The notes under the pieces: model-generated
Seen by the model: only the letters and a program-made list of their open reading frames with translations
What the model was told of the DNA's origin: nothing
Databases searched by the model: none
Made by a program: the position numbers and the translations under genes
Shown here: positions 8,956 through 18,085 of the stretch, in pieces
How the letters are laid out: every line of letters starts with the position of its first letter
Position numbering within the stretch: the first letter of the stretch is position 1
Assembly: GCA_963798075.1 (NCBI GenBank)
Contig: CAWCRU010000012.1
Span: 62,001-126,000, forward strand
From: DATAOG01 sp963798075
GTDB taxonomy: Bacteria; Pseudomonadota; Alphaproteobacteria; Geminicoccales; Geminicoccaceae
Reading direction: 5' to 3'
Length of the DNA stretch: 64,000 nt

Positions 8956-8986
8956 CGCCAGGGGCGCCGCCGTCCGCGCCGTCCGA

Positions 8987-9061
8987 TCAGGTCTGCGCCC
9001 GGTCGCCGGCGGCAGCCCGGGCGGCGGGCCCGGTGGACGGGACGCGGGCGGATGGGATCAT
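8987..9061 (-). CDS. Possible 24-residue leader peptide upstream of the sigma factor
   Basis: A short frame beginning MIPSARVPSTG has a good GGGGAG site 9 bases before its ATG and ends 32 bp before the sigma factor start. It lies downstream of the candidate ECF promoter. The strong ribosome binding site is the only support; the peptide has no recognisable feature. It may be a small leader or chance. Confidence 0.25.
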   Translation of the reverse strand: MIPSARVPSTGPAARAAAGDRAQT

Positions 9062-9102
9062 GGTCGAAAGCTCCCCAGGATCGATGGTCGCTGATAGCAG
9101 AG

Positions 9103-9130
9103 TCGACGCGCGCGGCCGCAAGCTTATTCC
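9103..9130 (-). promoter_or_regulatory. Candidate ECF-type promoter (GGAAT-N17-CGTC)
   Basis: On the minus strand GGAATA is followed after 16 bases by CGTCGA, close to the GGAAC-N16/17-CGT pattern typical of alphaproteobacterial ECF promoters. It lies upstream of the sigma factor gene (and of the possible leader) and points toward it, fitting autoregulation. The match is imperfect in the -35 box. Confidence 0.4.
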
Positions 9131-9180
9131 GTGGCCGGCCCCGCAGACCAGCCCGCGCAGCCTGCGGTGCGCTCCGGCCG

Positions 9181-9648
9181 TCAGCGATAGAAGATATGGT
9201 GTCCAATCCGGACGGTGCGCTGGCGCGGCAGGACCCAAGGCGTCGAGATGCGGGCGCTGTGGAAGAACAGCGCGCCGCGCGTCGGGTCCCGCGGCCGATC
9301 GGCCAGCATGGTCCTCGCAAGATGTCGGGCGAGGTCCCAGGGCTCCGTCTCGGTCGGCTCGTCGCTCTTGCCGTCGCACCACCAGGAGAACTGACAGGGC
9401 GGTCGCTCGCCGCCCTGCCTGACCACGCCGCAGACGGTCCTCGGGAACTTCGGATGCGCGACCCGATTGAGCACCACCGCGGCGACCGCGCGCATGCCTT
9501 CGGCGCCTTCCGCCTTGGCTTCCCAGTACATGGTGAGCGCCAGGCAACCGATCGCCTGCTCCCTGGTCTCGGCGGCCGCCGCGGTCTCGCCGCGGCAGAG
9601 CCAGCAGCAGGCGATCAGCAGCAGGGCGCTCGCGCGGGGCAGGGTCAT
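9181..9648 (-). CDS. Cell wall hydrolase, SleB/CwlJ family
   Basis: A 155-residue secreted protein: signal peptide at residues 1-25, then a SleB-type hydrolase domain with the catalytic region AIGCLALTMYWEAKAE near residue 33, AAVVLNRVAHPKFP near 56 and the CQFSWWCDG motif near 85. The glutamate in YWEA is the expected catalytic residue of this peptidoglycan-cleaving (lytic transglycosylase-like) family. It is small but complete for stand-alone proteobacterial members. Confidence 0.88.
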   Translation of the reverse strand: MTLPRASALLLIACCWLCRGETAAAAETREQAIGCLALTMYWEAKAEGAEGMRAVAAVVLNRVAHPKFPRTVCGVVRQGGERPPCQFSWWCDGKSDEPTETEPWDLARHLARTMLADRPRDPTRGALFFHSARISTPWVLPRQRTVRIGHHIFYR

Positions 9649-9966
9649 GGGCGCATCGACCGGCCGTGGTGGGCGGCCCGGCGGGAGCTGTGCGCCGGCG
9701 GCGCCGCTCCCGGACCTGAGCCAAGAGGCTAGTCGAGCCGATGTAAAAGAACCGTTGCTCGCCGCTGTGGTCCAATTCTCGAGAACTTCTCAGCAAGTCT
9801 GAATTTTTTTTGATCAGATCAACGGTAGAACAGCGCCGGGGTCACTCCGGGCTCGGGGGCCTATCTTGCGCGGCGCCCGCGGCGCAGGGCGTCGCCGCGG
9901 CACTTGCGCTGCCTCGGGCGGTGCCGCAAACTCGGCGACCGAGAGCAATAGACGGGGGCGATCGCG
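9649..9966. other. Divergent intergenic region
   Basis: About 318 bp between the SleB-type gene (minus) and the small secreted protein (plus). An AT-rich patch at 9800-9825 contains eight Ts (9804-9811) running into a palindrome TTGATC-A-GATCAA (9810-9822). The T-run precedes the palindrome on the plus strand, so it is not a terminator there; an operator is possible. No other gene seen. Confidence 0.4.
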
Positions 9967-10239
9967 ATGAAGGGGGCTTTGGTATTTGCGTTGGTGGCCG
10001 GCGCGTCCGCCTCGGCGATGGCGCAGGAGGTCGACATCCAAAAGGCGGTGACCTGCCAGACGCTGGCGCAGCAGTTCGGCGATTCGATCAAGGCGGCCAA
10101 GGCCGATGACGATGCCAAGAAGGCGGCGACCGGGCTGGCGAAACAGGGCGATCAGGCCTGCAACGGCCACGACTACGACGCCGGCATGGACCAGATCCGC
10201 CAGGCCATGCAGCAGGTCGGGATGAAGCCCGCCCGCTGA
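9967..10239 (+). CDS. Small secreted hypothetical protein
   Basis: A 90-residue protein with a short signal peptide (MKGALVFALVAGASASAMAQ, residues 1-20, AXA-type cleavage). The mature part is helical with two cysteines (TCQTLAQ, ACNGHDYD) that could form one disulphide. Its Asp/Lys/Ala-rich composition suggests a soluble periplasmic protein. I do not recognise the family. Confidence 0.65.
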   Translation: MKGALVFALVAGASASAMAQEVDIQKAVTCQTLAQQFGDSIKAAKADDDAKKAATGLAKQGDQACNGHDYDAGMDQIRQAMQQVGMKPAR

Positions 10240-10328
10240 TCGACGCCGGGCGCCGGTCCGAGGCGGTTGAACTGCGGCCGCGGCCGGGCTAAGCCCGGGC
10301 GGGTTGGGTTTGATCGTCCGCAGCGAGA

Positions 10329-11717
10329 GTGGCGAAGGTGGCGGATTTCGACCTGTTCGTGATCGGCGGCGGCTCGGGCGGGGTCGCCTGCGCCCGCCGG
10401 GCCGCATCCCATGGTGCGCGGGTGGGCCTGTGCGAGCCCGGCCGGGTCGGCGGCACCTGCGTGATCCGCGGCTGCATCCCCAAGAAGCTGATGCGCTACG
10501 GCGCGGTCTTTGCGGACCACTTCACGGCCGCCGCGGGCTACGGCTGGCGGTTCGAGCCGCCGCGGCTCGACTGGAGCGCGCTGATCGATGCCCGCGATCG
10601 CGAGATCGCGCGCCTGAACGGCGTCTACATCAACATGCTGGAGAAGGCGGGCGTCGCGCTCTTCAAGGCCAGGGGCCGGGTCGCCGGCGCGCACGAGGTC
10701 GAGGTCGGCGGCGAGCGCCATCGCGCCTCGCACATCGTGATCGCGGTCGGCGGCAAGCCGAGCCTGCCCGATCAGCCCGGCATCGAGCACGCGATCACCT
10801 CCGACGAGGCGCTCGAGAACCTGCGCGAGCGGCCCGGGCGTCTGGTCGTGATCGGCGGCGGCTACGTCGCGGTCGAGCTCGCCTGCATCTTCCACGCACT
10901 CGGCGTCGAGACCTCGCTGCTGTGCCGCCGCGAGCAGCCGCTGCGCTGGCTCGATGTCGATCTCCGGCAGTTCCTGACCGAGCAGATGCGCTCGCACGGC
11001 CTCGACATCCGCGGCAGCACGCCGGTGCACCACGTCGAGCCCGCGGGCGGGCGACTGGTCGTGATGACCGCGGCGGGACCGATCCCGACCGACGCGGTCC
11101 TCTATGCCACCGGCCGGCTGCCGATCCCCAATACCAAGGGGCTCGGCCTCGAGCAGCAGGGCGTCACGATGAGCGAGAACGGTGCCGTCACGGTGGACGC
11201 CGCCTATCGGAGCAGCGTGCCCCACATCTACGCGGTCGGCGATTGCAGCGATCATGCCGCCTGCGGCATCGATCCGGCGCAGTTCGATCTGACCCCGGTC
11301 GCGATCGCCGAAGGCCGGGTGATCGCCGAGACTCTGTTCAACGCCAACCCGCAGGTCGTGAACTACGACCAGGTGCCAACGGCCGTGTTCGGTATCCCCG
11401 AGGTCGCCTCGGTCGGGCTCAGCGAGACCCAGGCCGGCGAGCGCGGCCACGAAGTCGCCGTTTTCAAGACCAGCTTTCGACCCCTGCTGCACACTTTGAC
11501 GGGCGAGCCGGTTCGGACCATGATGAAACTCGTGGTCGACCGGGCGAGCGACCGGGTGCTCGGCTGCCACATGGTCGGCGACGATGCCGCCGAGATCATC
11601 CAGGGTCTGGCGGTCGCGCTGACTGCGGGGGCGACCAAGGCCGAGTTCGATGCGACCGTCGGCCTGCACCCGAGTGCGGCGGAAGAGTTCGTCACCATGT
11701 ATCAGGCAACGGCGTGA
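10329..11717 (+). CDS. gor: Glutathione-disulfide reductase
   Basis: A 462-residue flavoprotein disulfide reductase. It has the FAD-binding GGGSGGVACARRA motif near residue 13, the redox pair in GGTCVIRGCIPKK (Cys44 and Cys49), an NADPH-binding GGGYVAVE near 178, the second FAD motif YAVGDC near 300 and the C-terminal HPSAAEEFVT with the catalytic His/Glu. The CVIRGC form is typical of glutathione reductase rather than lipoamide dehydrogenase. It uses a GTG start; a second GTG three codons later is possible. DAHP synthase follows 32 bp downstream, a neighbourhood common in alphaproteobacteria. Confidence 0.93.
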   Translation: MAKVADFDLFVIGGGSGGVACARRAASHGARVGLCEPGRVGGTCVIRGCIPKKLMRYGAVFADHFTAAAGYGWRFEPPRLDWSALIDARDREIARLNGVYINMLEKAGVALFKARGRVAGAHEVEVGGERHRASHIVIAVGGKPSLPDQPGIEHAITSDEALENLRERPGRLVVIGGGYVAVELACIFHALGVETSLLCRREQPLRWLDVDLRQFLTEQMRSHGLDIRGSTPVHHVEPAGGRLVVMTAAGPIPTDAVLYATGRLPIPNTKGLGLEQQGVTMSENGAVTVDAAYRSSVPHIYAVGDCSDHAACGIDPAQFDLTPVAIAEGRVIAETLFNANPQVVNYDQVPTAVFGIPEVASVGLSETQAGERGHEVAVFKTSFRPLLHTLTGEPVRTMMKLVVDRASDRVLGCHMVGDDAAEIIQGLAVALTAGATKAEFDATVGLHPSAAEEFVTMYQATA

Positions 11718-11749
11718 GCCCGCACCCAACCACAGAGGGGACGCCTGCG

Positions 11750-13124
11750 ATGGCGCAGACCTGGACGCCGGCCGGCTGGCGCGCCAAGCCCGCCCGGCAG
11801 ATGCCCGACTACCCAGATGCCGAGGCGCTGGCCAAGGTCGAGGCGCAGCTGTCGCGCTATCCGCCGCTGGTGTTCGCGGGCGAGGCGCGCAACCTCAAGA
11901 AGCAGCTGGCCGAGGTCTCTGCCGGCCGCGCGTTCCTGCTCCAGGGCGGCGACTGCGCCGAATCCTTCGCCGAGTTCCACCCCGACAACATCCGCGACAC
12001 GTTGCGCGTGTTCCTGCAGATGGCGGTCGTCTTGACCTATGGCGCCGCGATGCCGGTGGTCAAGGTCGGGCGCATGGCCGGCCAGTTCGCCAAGCCCCGC
12101 TCGGCGCCGACCGAGCGCCAGGGCGAGGTCGAGCTGCCGAGCTACCGGGGCGACATCGTCAACGGGCTCGAGTTCGCCGCGGCTTCGCGGCTGCCCGACC
12201 CCGCCCGCCAGATCCAGGCCTACGCCCAGGCGGCCGCCACCTTGAACCTGTTGCGCGCCTTCACCGACGGCGGCTATGCGGCGCTGACCCGGGTGCACAG
12301 CTGGATGCTGGGCTTCGTCGACCGCTCGCCCGAGGGCCAGCGCTACCGCGACATGGCTGATCGGATCACCGAGGCGCTGGCCTTCATGGAGGCCTGCGGG
12401 GTGACCGACGCGTCGACGCCGGAGCTCAAGCGGACCACGCTCTACACCTCGCACGAGGCGCTGCTGCTGGGCTTCGAGCAGGCGATGACCCGGATCGAAT
12501 TCGACCTCGGGGCTCTGGTACGACACGTCCGCCCATCTGGTGTGGGTCGGCGAGCGCACCCGCCAGCCGGACGGGGCGCATGTCGAGTTCGCCCGCGGCA
12601 TCGCCAACCCGATCGGCGTCAAGCTCGGCCCGAGCGCCACCGCGGACGAGCTGCTCACGCTTTGCGACCTGCTCAATCCGGCCAACGAGCCGGGCCGCCT
12701 GACCGTGATCGTGCGCATGGGCCACGACCAGGTCGAGCGCCGCCTGCCGGCGCTGGTGCGCGCGATCCAACGCGAGGGCCGGCACGTGGTCTGGACCTGC
12801 GATCCGATGCACGGCAACACGATCAAATCGAGCAGCGGCTACAAGACCCGGCCGTTCGAGCGCATCCTGGCGGAGGTCCGGCGCTTCTTCGCGGTCCACA
12901 AGTCGCTCGGGACGCACGCGGGCGGCGTCCACGTCGAGATGACCGGCCAGGAGGTGACCGAGTGCACGGGCGGCGCCCAGGCGATCACCGACGAGGCGCT
13001 GGCCGACCGCTACCACACCCACTGCGACCCGCGCCTCAACGCGTCGCAGAGCCTGGAGCTCGCCTTCCTGATCGCCGAAGCCCTCAAGGACGAACGCCAG
13101 GCGCTCCGCGTCGCGGCGCAGTAG
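11750..13124 (+). pseudogene. aroG: 3-deoxy-7-phosphoheptulonate (DAHP) synthase class II, frameshifted
   Basis: The class II (plant-type) enzyme of the first shikimate step, condensing PEP and erythrose 4-phosphate. Frame 1 gives the N-terminal half (LLQGGDCAESF, VVKVGRMAGQFAKPRS, ALTRVHSWMLGF). Frame 2 gives the rest (WVGERTRQPDGAHVEFARGI, NPIGVKLGP, WTCDPMHGNT, GGVHVEMTG). A single extra T at 12500/12501, inside a GAATTC, restores the expected STSGLWYDTSAH stretch if removed. The remainder is perfectly conserved, so a sequencing indel is more likely than a dead gene. The ATG has GAGGGG 9 bases upstream. Confidence 0.88.
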
Positions 13125-13133
13125 AGGGCGGGG

Positions 13134-14280
13134 GTGAGCCCGCAAGTGCTGGAGGCGCATCGAACGACGCCGTCCGGCAAGCTGCGAGCGCGCGGGCTCG
13201 GCTTGGCGTTCGAGGGTGAGCCGGGGCCCGGCAACGCAATCACCGACGTCGCCGGCGTCCGGGTCGGTTATGCGACGCTGATCGAGGGCGAGGGGCCGCT
13301 TGTGGTCGGGCGGGGTCCGGTGCGCACCGGCGTGACCGCGATCCTGCCCCGGCCGCAAGAGCAGCTCCACGTGCCGGCGTTCGCCAGTTGCTTCAGCCTG
13401 AACGGCAACGGCGAGCTGACCGGCACGATCTGGATCGAGGAATGCGGCCAGCTCAGTTGGCCGATCACGATCACCAACACCCATTCCTGCGGCCTGGCCC
13501 GCGACGCCACGCTCAAATGGGCAGTTGCCCGGCTGCCCGGGCGTCTCGACGACGAGTTCGGCCTGCCGGTCGCGGGCGAGACCTACGACGGCTGGCTCAG
13601 CGACATCAACGGCTTCCATGTCCAGGAACGGCACGTGTTCGCGGCCCTGGACGCGGCCGCAGGCGGTGCCATCGAGGAGGGCAGCGTCGGCGGCGGCACC
13701 GGCATGATCTGCTACGGCTTCAAGGGCGGCTCGGGCACGGCGCTCGCGGCGGGTCGCGCACGACGGGTGCGATTATGTCGTCGGTGCCTTCGTCCAGGCC
13801 AATTTCGGGCGCCGGCCCGAGCTCGTGATCGCCGGCCGGCCGATCGGGCGGATGCTCGAGGCGCCAGTCCCGAAGCGAGCCGGCGACGGCTCGATCATCG
13901 CCGTGATCGCGACCGATGCGCCGCTCCTGCCGCATCAGCTCAAGCGTCTCGCGCGCCGCGTCGGCCTCGGGATCGGGCGCTCCGGCACCTTCGGCCATCA
14001 CAGCTCGGGCGACATCTTCCTCGCCTTCTCGACCGCGAATGCAGAGGCGCTCGGGGCCGCGGGCGGCCACGCCGGGCTCACCTGCATCCCCGACCGGTAC
14101 CTCGATCCCTGCTTCGAGGCGGTCGTGCAGGCGACCCACGAGGCGGTCCTCAACAGCCTGATCGCCAACGCCGACATGACCGGCCGGGACGGCCATTTCG
14201 TGCCGGCACTGCCGCATGCAGCCCTGCGCGCGCTGCTGTCGGAGGACACTTCTGCGCCGACGGGTCCGCCCGGCGCCTGA
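13134..14280 (+). pseudogene. S58 family (DmpA/P1) peptidase, frameshifted
   Basis: An N-terminal-nucleophile aminopeptidase of the L-aminopeptidase/D-esterase type. The first frame covers ITDVAGVRVGYATL through GSVGGGTGMICYGFKGGSG, where the conserved GGGTGM precedes the autoproteolysis region. The second frame resumes at VAHDGCDYVVGAFVQANFG and runs to residue ~380 (SGTFGHHSSGDIFLAFSTAN). One extra G in the run at 13751-13753 explains the break; its removal yields an uninterrupted gene. It uses a GTG start 9 bp after the DAHP synthase stop. As with that gene, a sequencing error is the simpler explanation. Confidence 0.83.
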
Positions 14281-14349
14281 CGCTGCTTGCCTTGGCTATA
14301 TCGAGAGTGCCTAATTCGGAGCGGTCCGCGAGGCGAGGGAGATCCGGCG

Positions 14350-15486
14350 ATGGGTCCGGGCGCAGACGAGCTGGCGAGCTTCACCGACAAATACTTCCTG
14401 AAGACCAAGGAGGTCGTGCGCCACTTCGGCAACGCCGAGGCGACCTACGCCGTCTTCATGCGCCGGCCGGTGATCTGCACCCCCAAGCTCGCGATCGACT
14501 GGCTGCACGCGATGGCGAAGGCGCGCGGCACGGCGTTCGCGGTCGAGCTCTGCTACGCCGAGGGCGACTGGGTCGGGGCCGGCGAGCCTTTGATGTACAT
14601 CACGGGCCCGCTCGAGCATCTGGTCGACCTCGAGACCGTGTTCCTGCAGAAGCTGGGCGCGCCCTGCGTTGCCGCCTTCAATGCCTTCCTGATGTGTACC
14701 GATCTGCCCTACGTCGGCTTCCTCGCCATGGATGCGCGCCATTGCGCCGGCGCCGAGATGGCCGAGATGATGGCCTACGCGGCGAGCGTCGGCTCGGCCA
14801 AGGCCAAGCGCGAGGCCAATGCGCGCGGCTTCATCGGCAATGCGACCGATTCGACCGCCCATTACTTCGGCAACCCGCGCGGGCTCGGCACCATGCCGCA
14901 CGCGCTGATCGGCTACGCCGGCTCGACCTTGCGCGCCGCCGAGATGTTCCACGCGACCTTCCCCGACGACCCGCTCTACGTGCTGGTCGACTACTTCGGC
15001 CGCGAGATCACCGAGACCCTCGAGGTCTGCCGGGCCTTTCCGCAGCTCGCCGCCCTCGGCCGGCTCGGCATCCGCCTCGACACCCACGGCGGGCGCTTCG
15101 TCGAGGGCCTCGATACCGCCGTCTCCTACGCCGTGCTCGATCGCCACTGGCCGGATGCGATCCGCACCTATCGCACCGAGACCGAGCTGCGCTGGCTGGT
15201 CGGCACCGGCGTCACCGCGGCCGCGATCTACCACCTGCGCGAGACCCTCGACCAGGCCGGCTTCGACAAGGTCAAGATCATCGCGAGCTCGGGCTTCAGC
15301 CCGCGCAAATGCAAGCTGATGGCGAGCGTGCGGGCGCCGATCGACATCATCGGCACCGGCTCCTTTTTGCCCGAGCTCTGGAGCGAGACTTACGCTACCG
15401 CCGACGTGATCGCCTACAACGGCGAGCCGCGGGTCAAGATCGGGCGCGAGTTCCTGTTCCCGGACCGGCCCAAGGCGTCCGAGTGA
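14350..15486 (+). CDS. pncB: Nicotinate phosphoribosyltransferase
   Basis: A 378-residue type II phosphoribosyltransferase-fold enzyme of NAD salvage, making nicotinate mononucleotide from nicotinate and PRPP. Visible landmarks are FTDKYFLKTKEVV at the N-terminus, ARHCAGAEMAEMMAYAASVG, GTMPHALIG with the substrate-loop histidine near residue 180, VDYFG, LDTHGGRFVEG and the C-terminal phosphate-binding IIGTGSFLPE. The ATG at 14350 lies after GGGAGATCC. It is shorter than E. coli PncB but matches the alphaproteobacterial short form. Confidence 0.88.
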   Translation: MGPGADELASFTDKYFLKTKEVVRHFGNAEATYAVFMRRPVICTPKLAIDWLHAMAKARGTAFAVELCYAEGDWVGAGEPLMYITGPLEHLVDLETVFLQKLGAPCVAAFNAFLMCTDLPYVGFLAMDARHCAGAEMAEMMAYAASVGSAKAKREANARGFIGNATDSTAHYFGNPRGLGTMPHALIGYAGSTLRAAEMFHATFPDDPLYVLVDYFGREITETLEVCRAFPQLAALGRLGIRLDTHGGRFVEGLDTAVSYAVLDRHWPDAIRTYRTETELRWLVGTGVTAAAIYHLRETLDQAGFDKVKIIASSGFSPRKCKLMASVRAPIDIIGTGSFLPELWSETYATADVIAYNGEPRVKIGREFLFPDRPKASE

Positions 15487-15608
15487 GAGGCCGCCCGCAC
15501 ACGCGCCGCGCCGGCTTTTGACGGCGCTCGCGCCCTAGCCTAGGATGCCCCAAACGCTCGCGGGCGGGCTCAACAGTGCCCCGGCCGGGCGAAGCGGGGA
15601 GACGAACC

Positions 15609-16256
15609 TTGAGCCTCCTCTTGCAGATCGTGGTGTTTTTGATCATCGCCGCGGCGCTCGGCTTTGCCGTCGGCTGGCTGGTGCGGGGGAACCGGCTGCA
15701 GGTCGAGCGTGCCGGGCTGGAGGGCGATTGGCAAACCCGGCTCGCGCGCCTGACGGATGAGCGCGACCGGCTGCGAGCCGAGCTCTCCGCAGCCGGGGGC
15801 GGTGGCGCGGCGGCCGGGCGGCAGGCTGCCGCCGATCAGACCAAGCAGGCGGCGCGGATCGCCGAGCTCGAGGGCGAGCTCGCGCTGGCTCGCGAGGCCC
15901 ATGCCAGGCATCAGGCCGAGGTCGGGCGGCTCGAGGCGCGCACCGCCGAGCTCGAGGCGCGCGCCGCCAAACCCGCGACCGTCCGGGCGGTCGCCGAACC
16001 CGCGCTCGCCCAAGTGGCGGGGACGCCGCCGTCCGCCTTGGCCCGCCCCGAGGGCAAGCCGGACGATCTTCAGCAGATCAGCGGCATCGGCCCCGGCATC
16101 GAGCGCACCCTGCATGAGCTCGGCATCTTCCATTTCCACCAGATCGCGGCGCTGACGCCCGCGAACGTCGCCTGGATCAACAAGCATCTGCGCTTCAAGG
16201 GCCGGATCGAGCGCGAGGACTGGATCGAGCAGGCAAAGCGCCTCGCCGGGGCATAG
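15609..16256 (+). CDS. Membrane-anchored helix-hairpin-helix protein (flap-endonuclease-like C-terminal domain)
   Basis: A TTG at 15609 is preferred because GGGGAGA lies 6-12 bases upstream and it puts a membrane helix at the N-terminus (LLQIVVFLIIAAALGFAVGW). A GTG at 15576 is the alternative. Residues ~50-130 are coiled-coil and Ala/Glu/Arg-rich. The C-terminal ~65 residues form a helix-hairpin-helix fold (DDLQQISGIGPGIERTLHEL) of the type found at the end of many alphaproteobacterial NADH-dehydrogenase-associated or hypothetical proteins. The role is unknown; DNA or protein binding is possible. Confidence 0.7.
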   Translation: MSLLLQIVVFLIIAAALGFAVGWLVRGNRLQVERAGLEGDWQTRLARLTDERDRLRAELSAAGGGGAAAGRQAAADQTKQAARIAELEGELALAREAHARHQAEVGRLEARTAELEARAAKPATVRAVAEPALAQVAGTPPSALARPEGKPDDLQQISGIGPGIERTLHELGIFHFHQIAALTPANVAWINKHLRFKGRIEREDWIEQAKRLAGA

Positions 16257-16291
16257 ATCGGCGCCGCCGCACCGCCCGCGGGGCCGCACCG

Positions 16292-17962
16292 ATGCCACGG
16301 CCCGAAGCGTTCGACTACGTGATCGTCGGGGCCGGCTCGGCGGGCTGCGTGCTCGCAAATCGCCTCAGCGAGGACCCGGGCGCGAGCGTGCTCCTGCTCG
16401 AGGCCGGGCCGGTCGACCACGCCTGGGACTGGCGCCTGCACATGCCGGCAGCCCTCGCCTATCCGCTCAAGGGCCGGACCTACAACTGGCACTACGAGAG
16501 CGAGCCCGAACCCTACATGGACGGCCGCCGGATCTATTGCCCGCGCGGCCGCGTGCTCGGCGGCTCGTCCTCGATCAACGGCATGGCCTATGTGCGCGGC
16601 CACGCCCGCGACTACGACCGCTGGGCGCAGGCCGGCCTCAGGGGCTGGGACTACGCCCACGTCCTCCCCTACTTCAAGCGCGCCGAGACCCGCGACCGCG
16701 GCGCCGACGCTTACCGCGGCGGCGAGGGGCCGCTCCACGTCGCGACCGGCGCCGGCCGCAATCCCCTCTACCAGGCATTCATCGAGGCCGGCCGGCAGGC
16801 AGGCTATCCCGTCACCGCGGACATGAACGGCTACCAGCAGGAAGGCTTCGGGGCGATGGACATGACCACCTACCGCGGCCGGCGCTGGAGTGCCGCCAAG
16901 GCCTATCTGCGGCCGGCGCTCGGGCGCCCCAACCTCAGGCTCCGGACGCGGGCGCTTGCGACCAGGATCCGCTTCGAGGGCCGGCGGGCAGGCGGCGTCG
17001 ACTATGCGCTCGATGGCCGGATCCGGCACGCCCGGGCGACCCGCGAGGTGATCCTCGCGGGCGGAGCGATCAACTCGCCGCAGCTGCTCATGCTGTCCGG
17101 GATCGGTGATGGCGACCGGTTGCGGGCGCTCGGCATCGAGGTGACGGCCGAGCGCCCGGGCGTCGGCCGCAACCTCCAGGACCATATGGAAATCTACGTC
17201 CAGCACGCCTGCACCCAGCCGGTCTCGCTCTACGGCGCCGAGAGGCCCTGGAACAAGCTTTGGATCGGCGCCAACTGGCTGTTCCTTCGGCGCGGCATCG
17301 GCGCCTCCAACCAGTTCGAGGCGGGCGGCTTCATCCGCTCGGCGGCGGGGGTCGAGCACCCGGACCTGCAGTATCATTTCCTCCCGATTGCGATCAACTA
17401 CGACGGCAGCAACCCCTACCCGGGCCACGGCTTTCAGGCGCATGTCGGGCCGATGCGGCCGACCTCGGCCGGCCGGATCGAGCTGCGCTCGGCCGACCCG
17501 CGGGAGCCGCCCTCGATTCTTTTCAACTACATGGCAACCGAAGGCGATCGCGCGGAGATGCGCGCCGCGGTCCGCCTGACCCGCGAGATTTTTGCCCAGC
17601 CCGCCTTCGACCCCTACCGCGGCCGCGAGCTCGCCCCTGGCCAGGGCGTCCAGAGCGACGCCGACATCGACGCCTTCGTGCGCGCCCACGCCGAGAGCGC
17701 CTACCACCCCTCCTGCACCTGCAAGATGGGCCCGGCCAGCGACCCGATGGCGGTCGTCGACGCCCAGTGCCGCGTCTACGACGTCGAAGCCCTGCGCGTG
17801 GTCGATGCCGGGGTCATGCCGAGCATCCCGTCTTGCAACCTCAACGCGCCGACGATCATGCTCGCCGAAAAAGCCGCCGACCTGATCCGCGGTCGCGAGC
17901 CGCTGCCGCCGCTAGAGGTGCCGGTCTGGACCGCCCCCGACTGGGAGGCGCGGCAGCGCTGA
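16292..17962 (+). CDS. betA: Choline dehydrogenase (GMC flavoprotein oxidoreductase)
   Basis: A 556-residue GMC oxidoreductase oxidising choline toward betaine aldehyde, membrane-associated in this family. It has the FAD motif VGAGSAGCVLANRLSED at residue 12, GMC signature 1 (GRVLGGSSSINGMAYVRGHA, ~87-106), signature 2 (GGAINSPQLLMLSGIGD, ~258-274), and the catalytic His near YHPSCTCKMG and NAPTIM. Closely BetA-like over its full length. No betB or betI is adjacent. The low-GC island begins just past its stop, and a decayed homologous 3' end is found at 23808-24015 on the far side of the island. Confidence 0.92.
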   Translation: MPRPEAFDYVIVGAGSAGCVLANRLSEDPGASVLLLEAGPVDHAWDWRLHMPAALAYPLKGRTYNWHYESEPEPYMDGRRIYCPRGRVLGGSSSINGMAYVRGHARDYDRWAQAGLRGWDYAHVLPYFKRAETRDRGADAYRGGEGPLHVATGAGRNPLYQAFIEAGRQAGYPVTADMNGYQQEGFGAMDMTTYRGRRWSAAKAYLRPALGRPNLRLRTRALATRIRFEGRRAGGVDYALDGRIRHARATREVILAGGAINSPQLLMLSGIGDGDRLRALGIEVTAERPGVGRNLQDHMEIYVQHACTQPVSLYGAERPWNKLWIGANWLFLRRGIGASNQFEAGGFIRSAAGVEHPDLQYHFLPIAINYDGSNPYPGHGFQAHVGPMRPTSAGRIELRSADPREPPSILFNYMATEGDRAEMRAAVRLTREIFAQPAFDPYRGRELAPGQGVQSDADIDAFVRAHAESAYHPSCTCKMGPASDPMAVVDAQCRVYDVEALRVVDAGVMPSIPSCNLNAPTIMLAEKAADLIRGREPLPPLEVPVWTAPDWEARQR

Positions 17963-18085
17963 AGGAAGACGAGTGACGTGCTCCCCATGGTCCCGCAACG
18001 ACAATGAGAGTGCTGCTCATGCGCCCGCTTGAGTGATAGGGCTCTTCAATGCAACTCGCCCTCTCGACGCCTCGCTCAACGACAT
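17963..18085. other. Left edge of the low-GC island
   Basis: This 123-bp gap has no gene. The heptamer TTGAGTG occurs at 18030-18036 and again at 18104-18110, with its inverse CACTCAA at 18087-18093; the last two form a perfect 7-bp inverted repeat overlapping the end of the neighbouring gene. GC content falls sharply to the right of about 18100. Confidence 0.4.

Noticed and set aside
9804..9822. T-run plus palindrome as a terminator
   Set aside because: The T-run comes before, not after, the palindrome on the plus strand, and the flanking genes diverge from this point.
10304..13219. 971-residue plus-strand open frame
   Set aside because: Its 5' part is an out-of-frame reading of gor and only its middle is the first part of DAHP synthase; it is not a fusion gene.
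13134..15521. 795-residue open frame beginning with the S58 peptidase
   Set aside because: After the frameshift at 13751 it reads through the peptidase and pncB in a wrong frame; the real proteins are in other frames.
15511..15535. GCGCCG...CGGCGC inverted repeat after pncB as a terminator
   Set aside because: Short stem with no following T-run; not convincing in a 70% GC genome.
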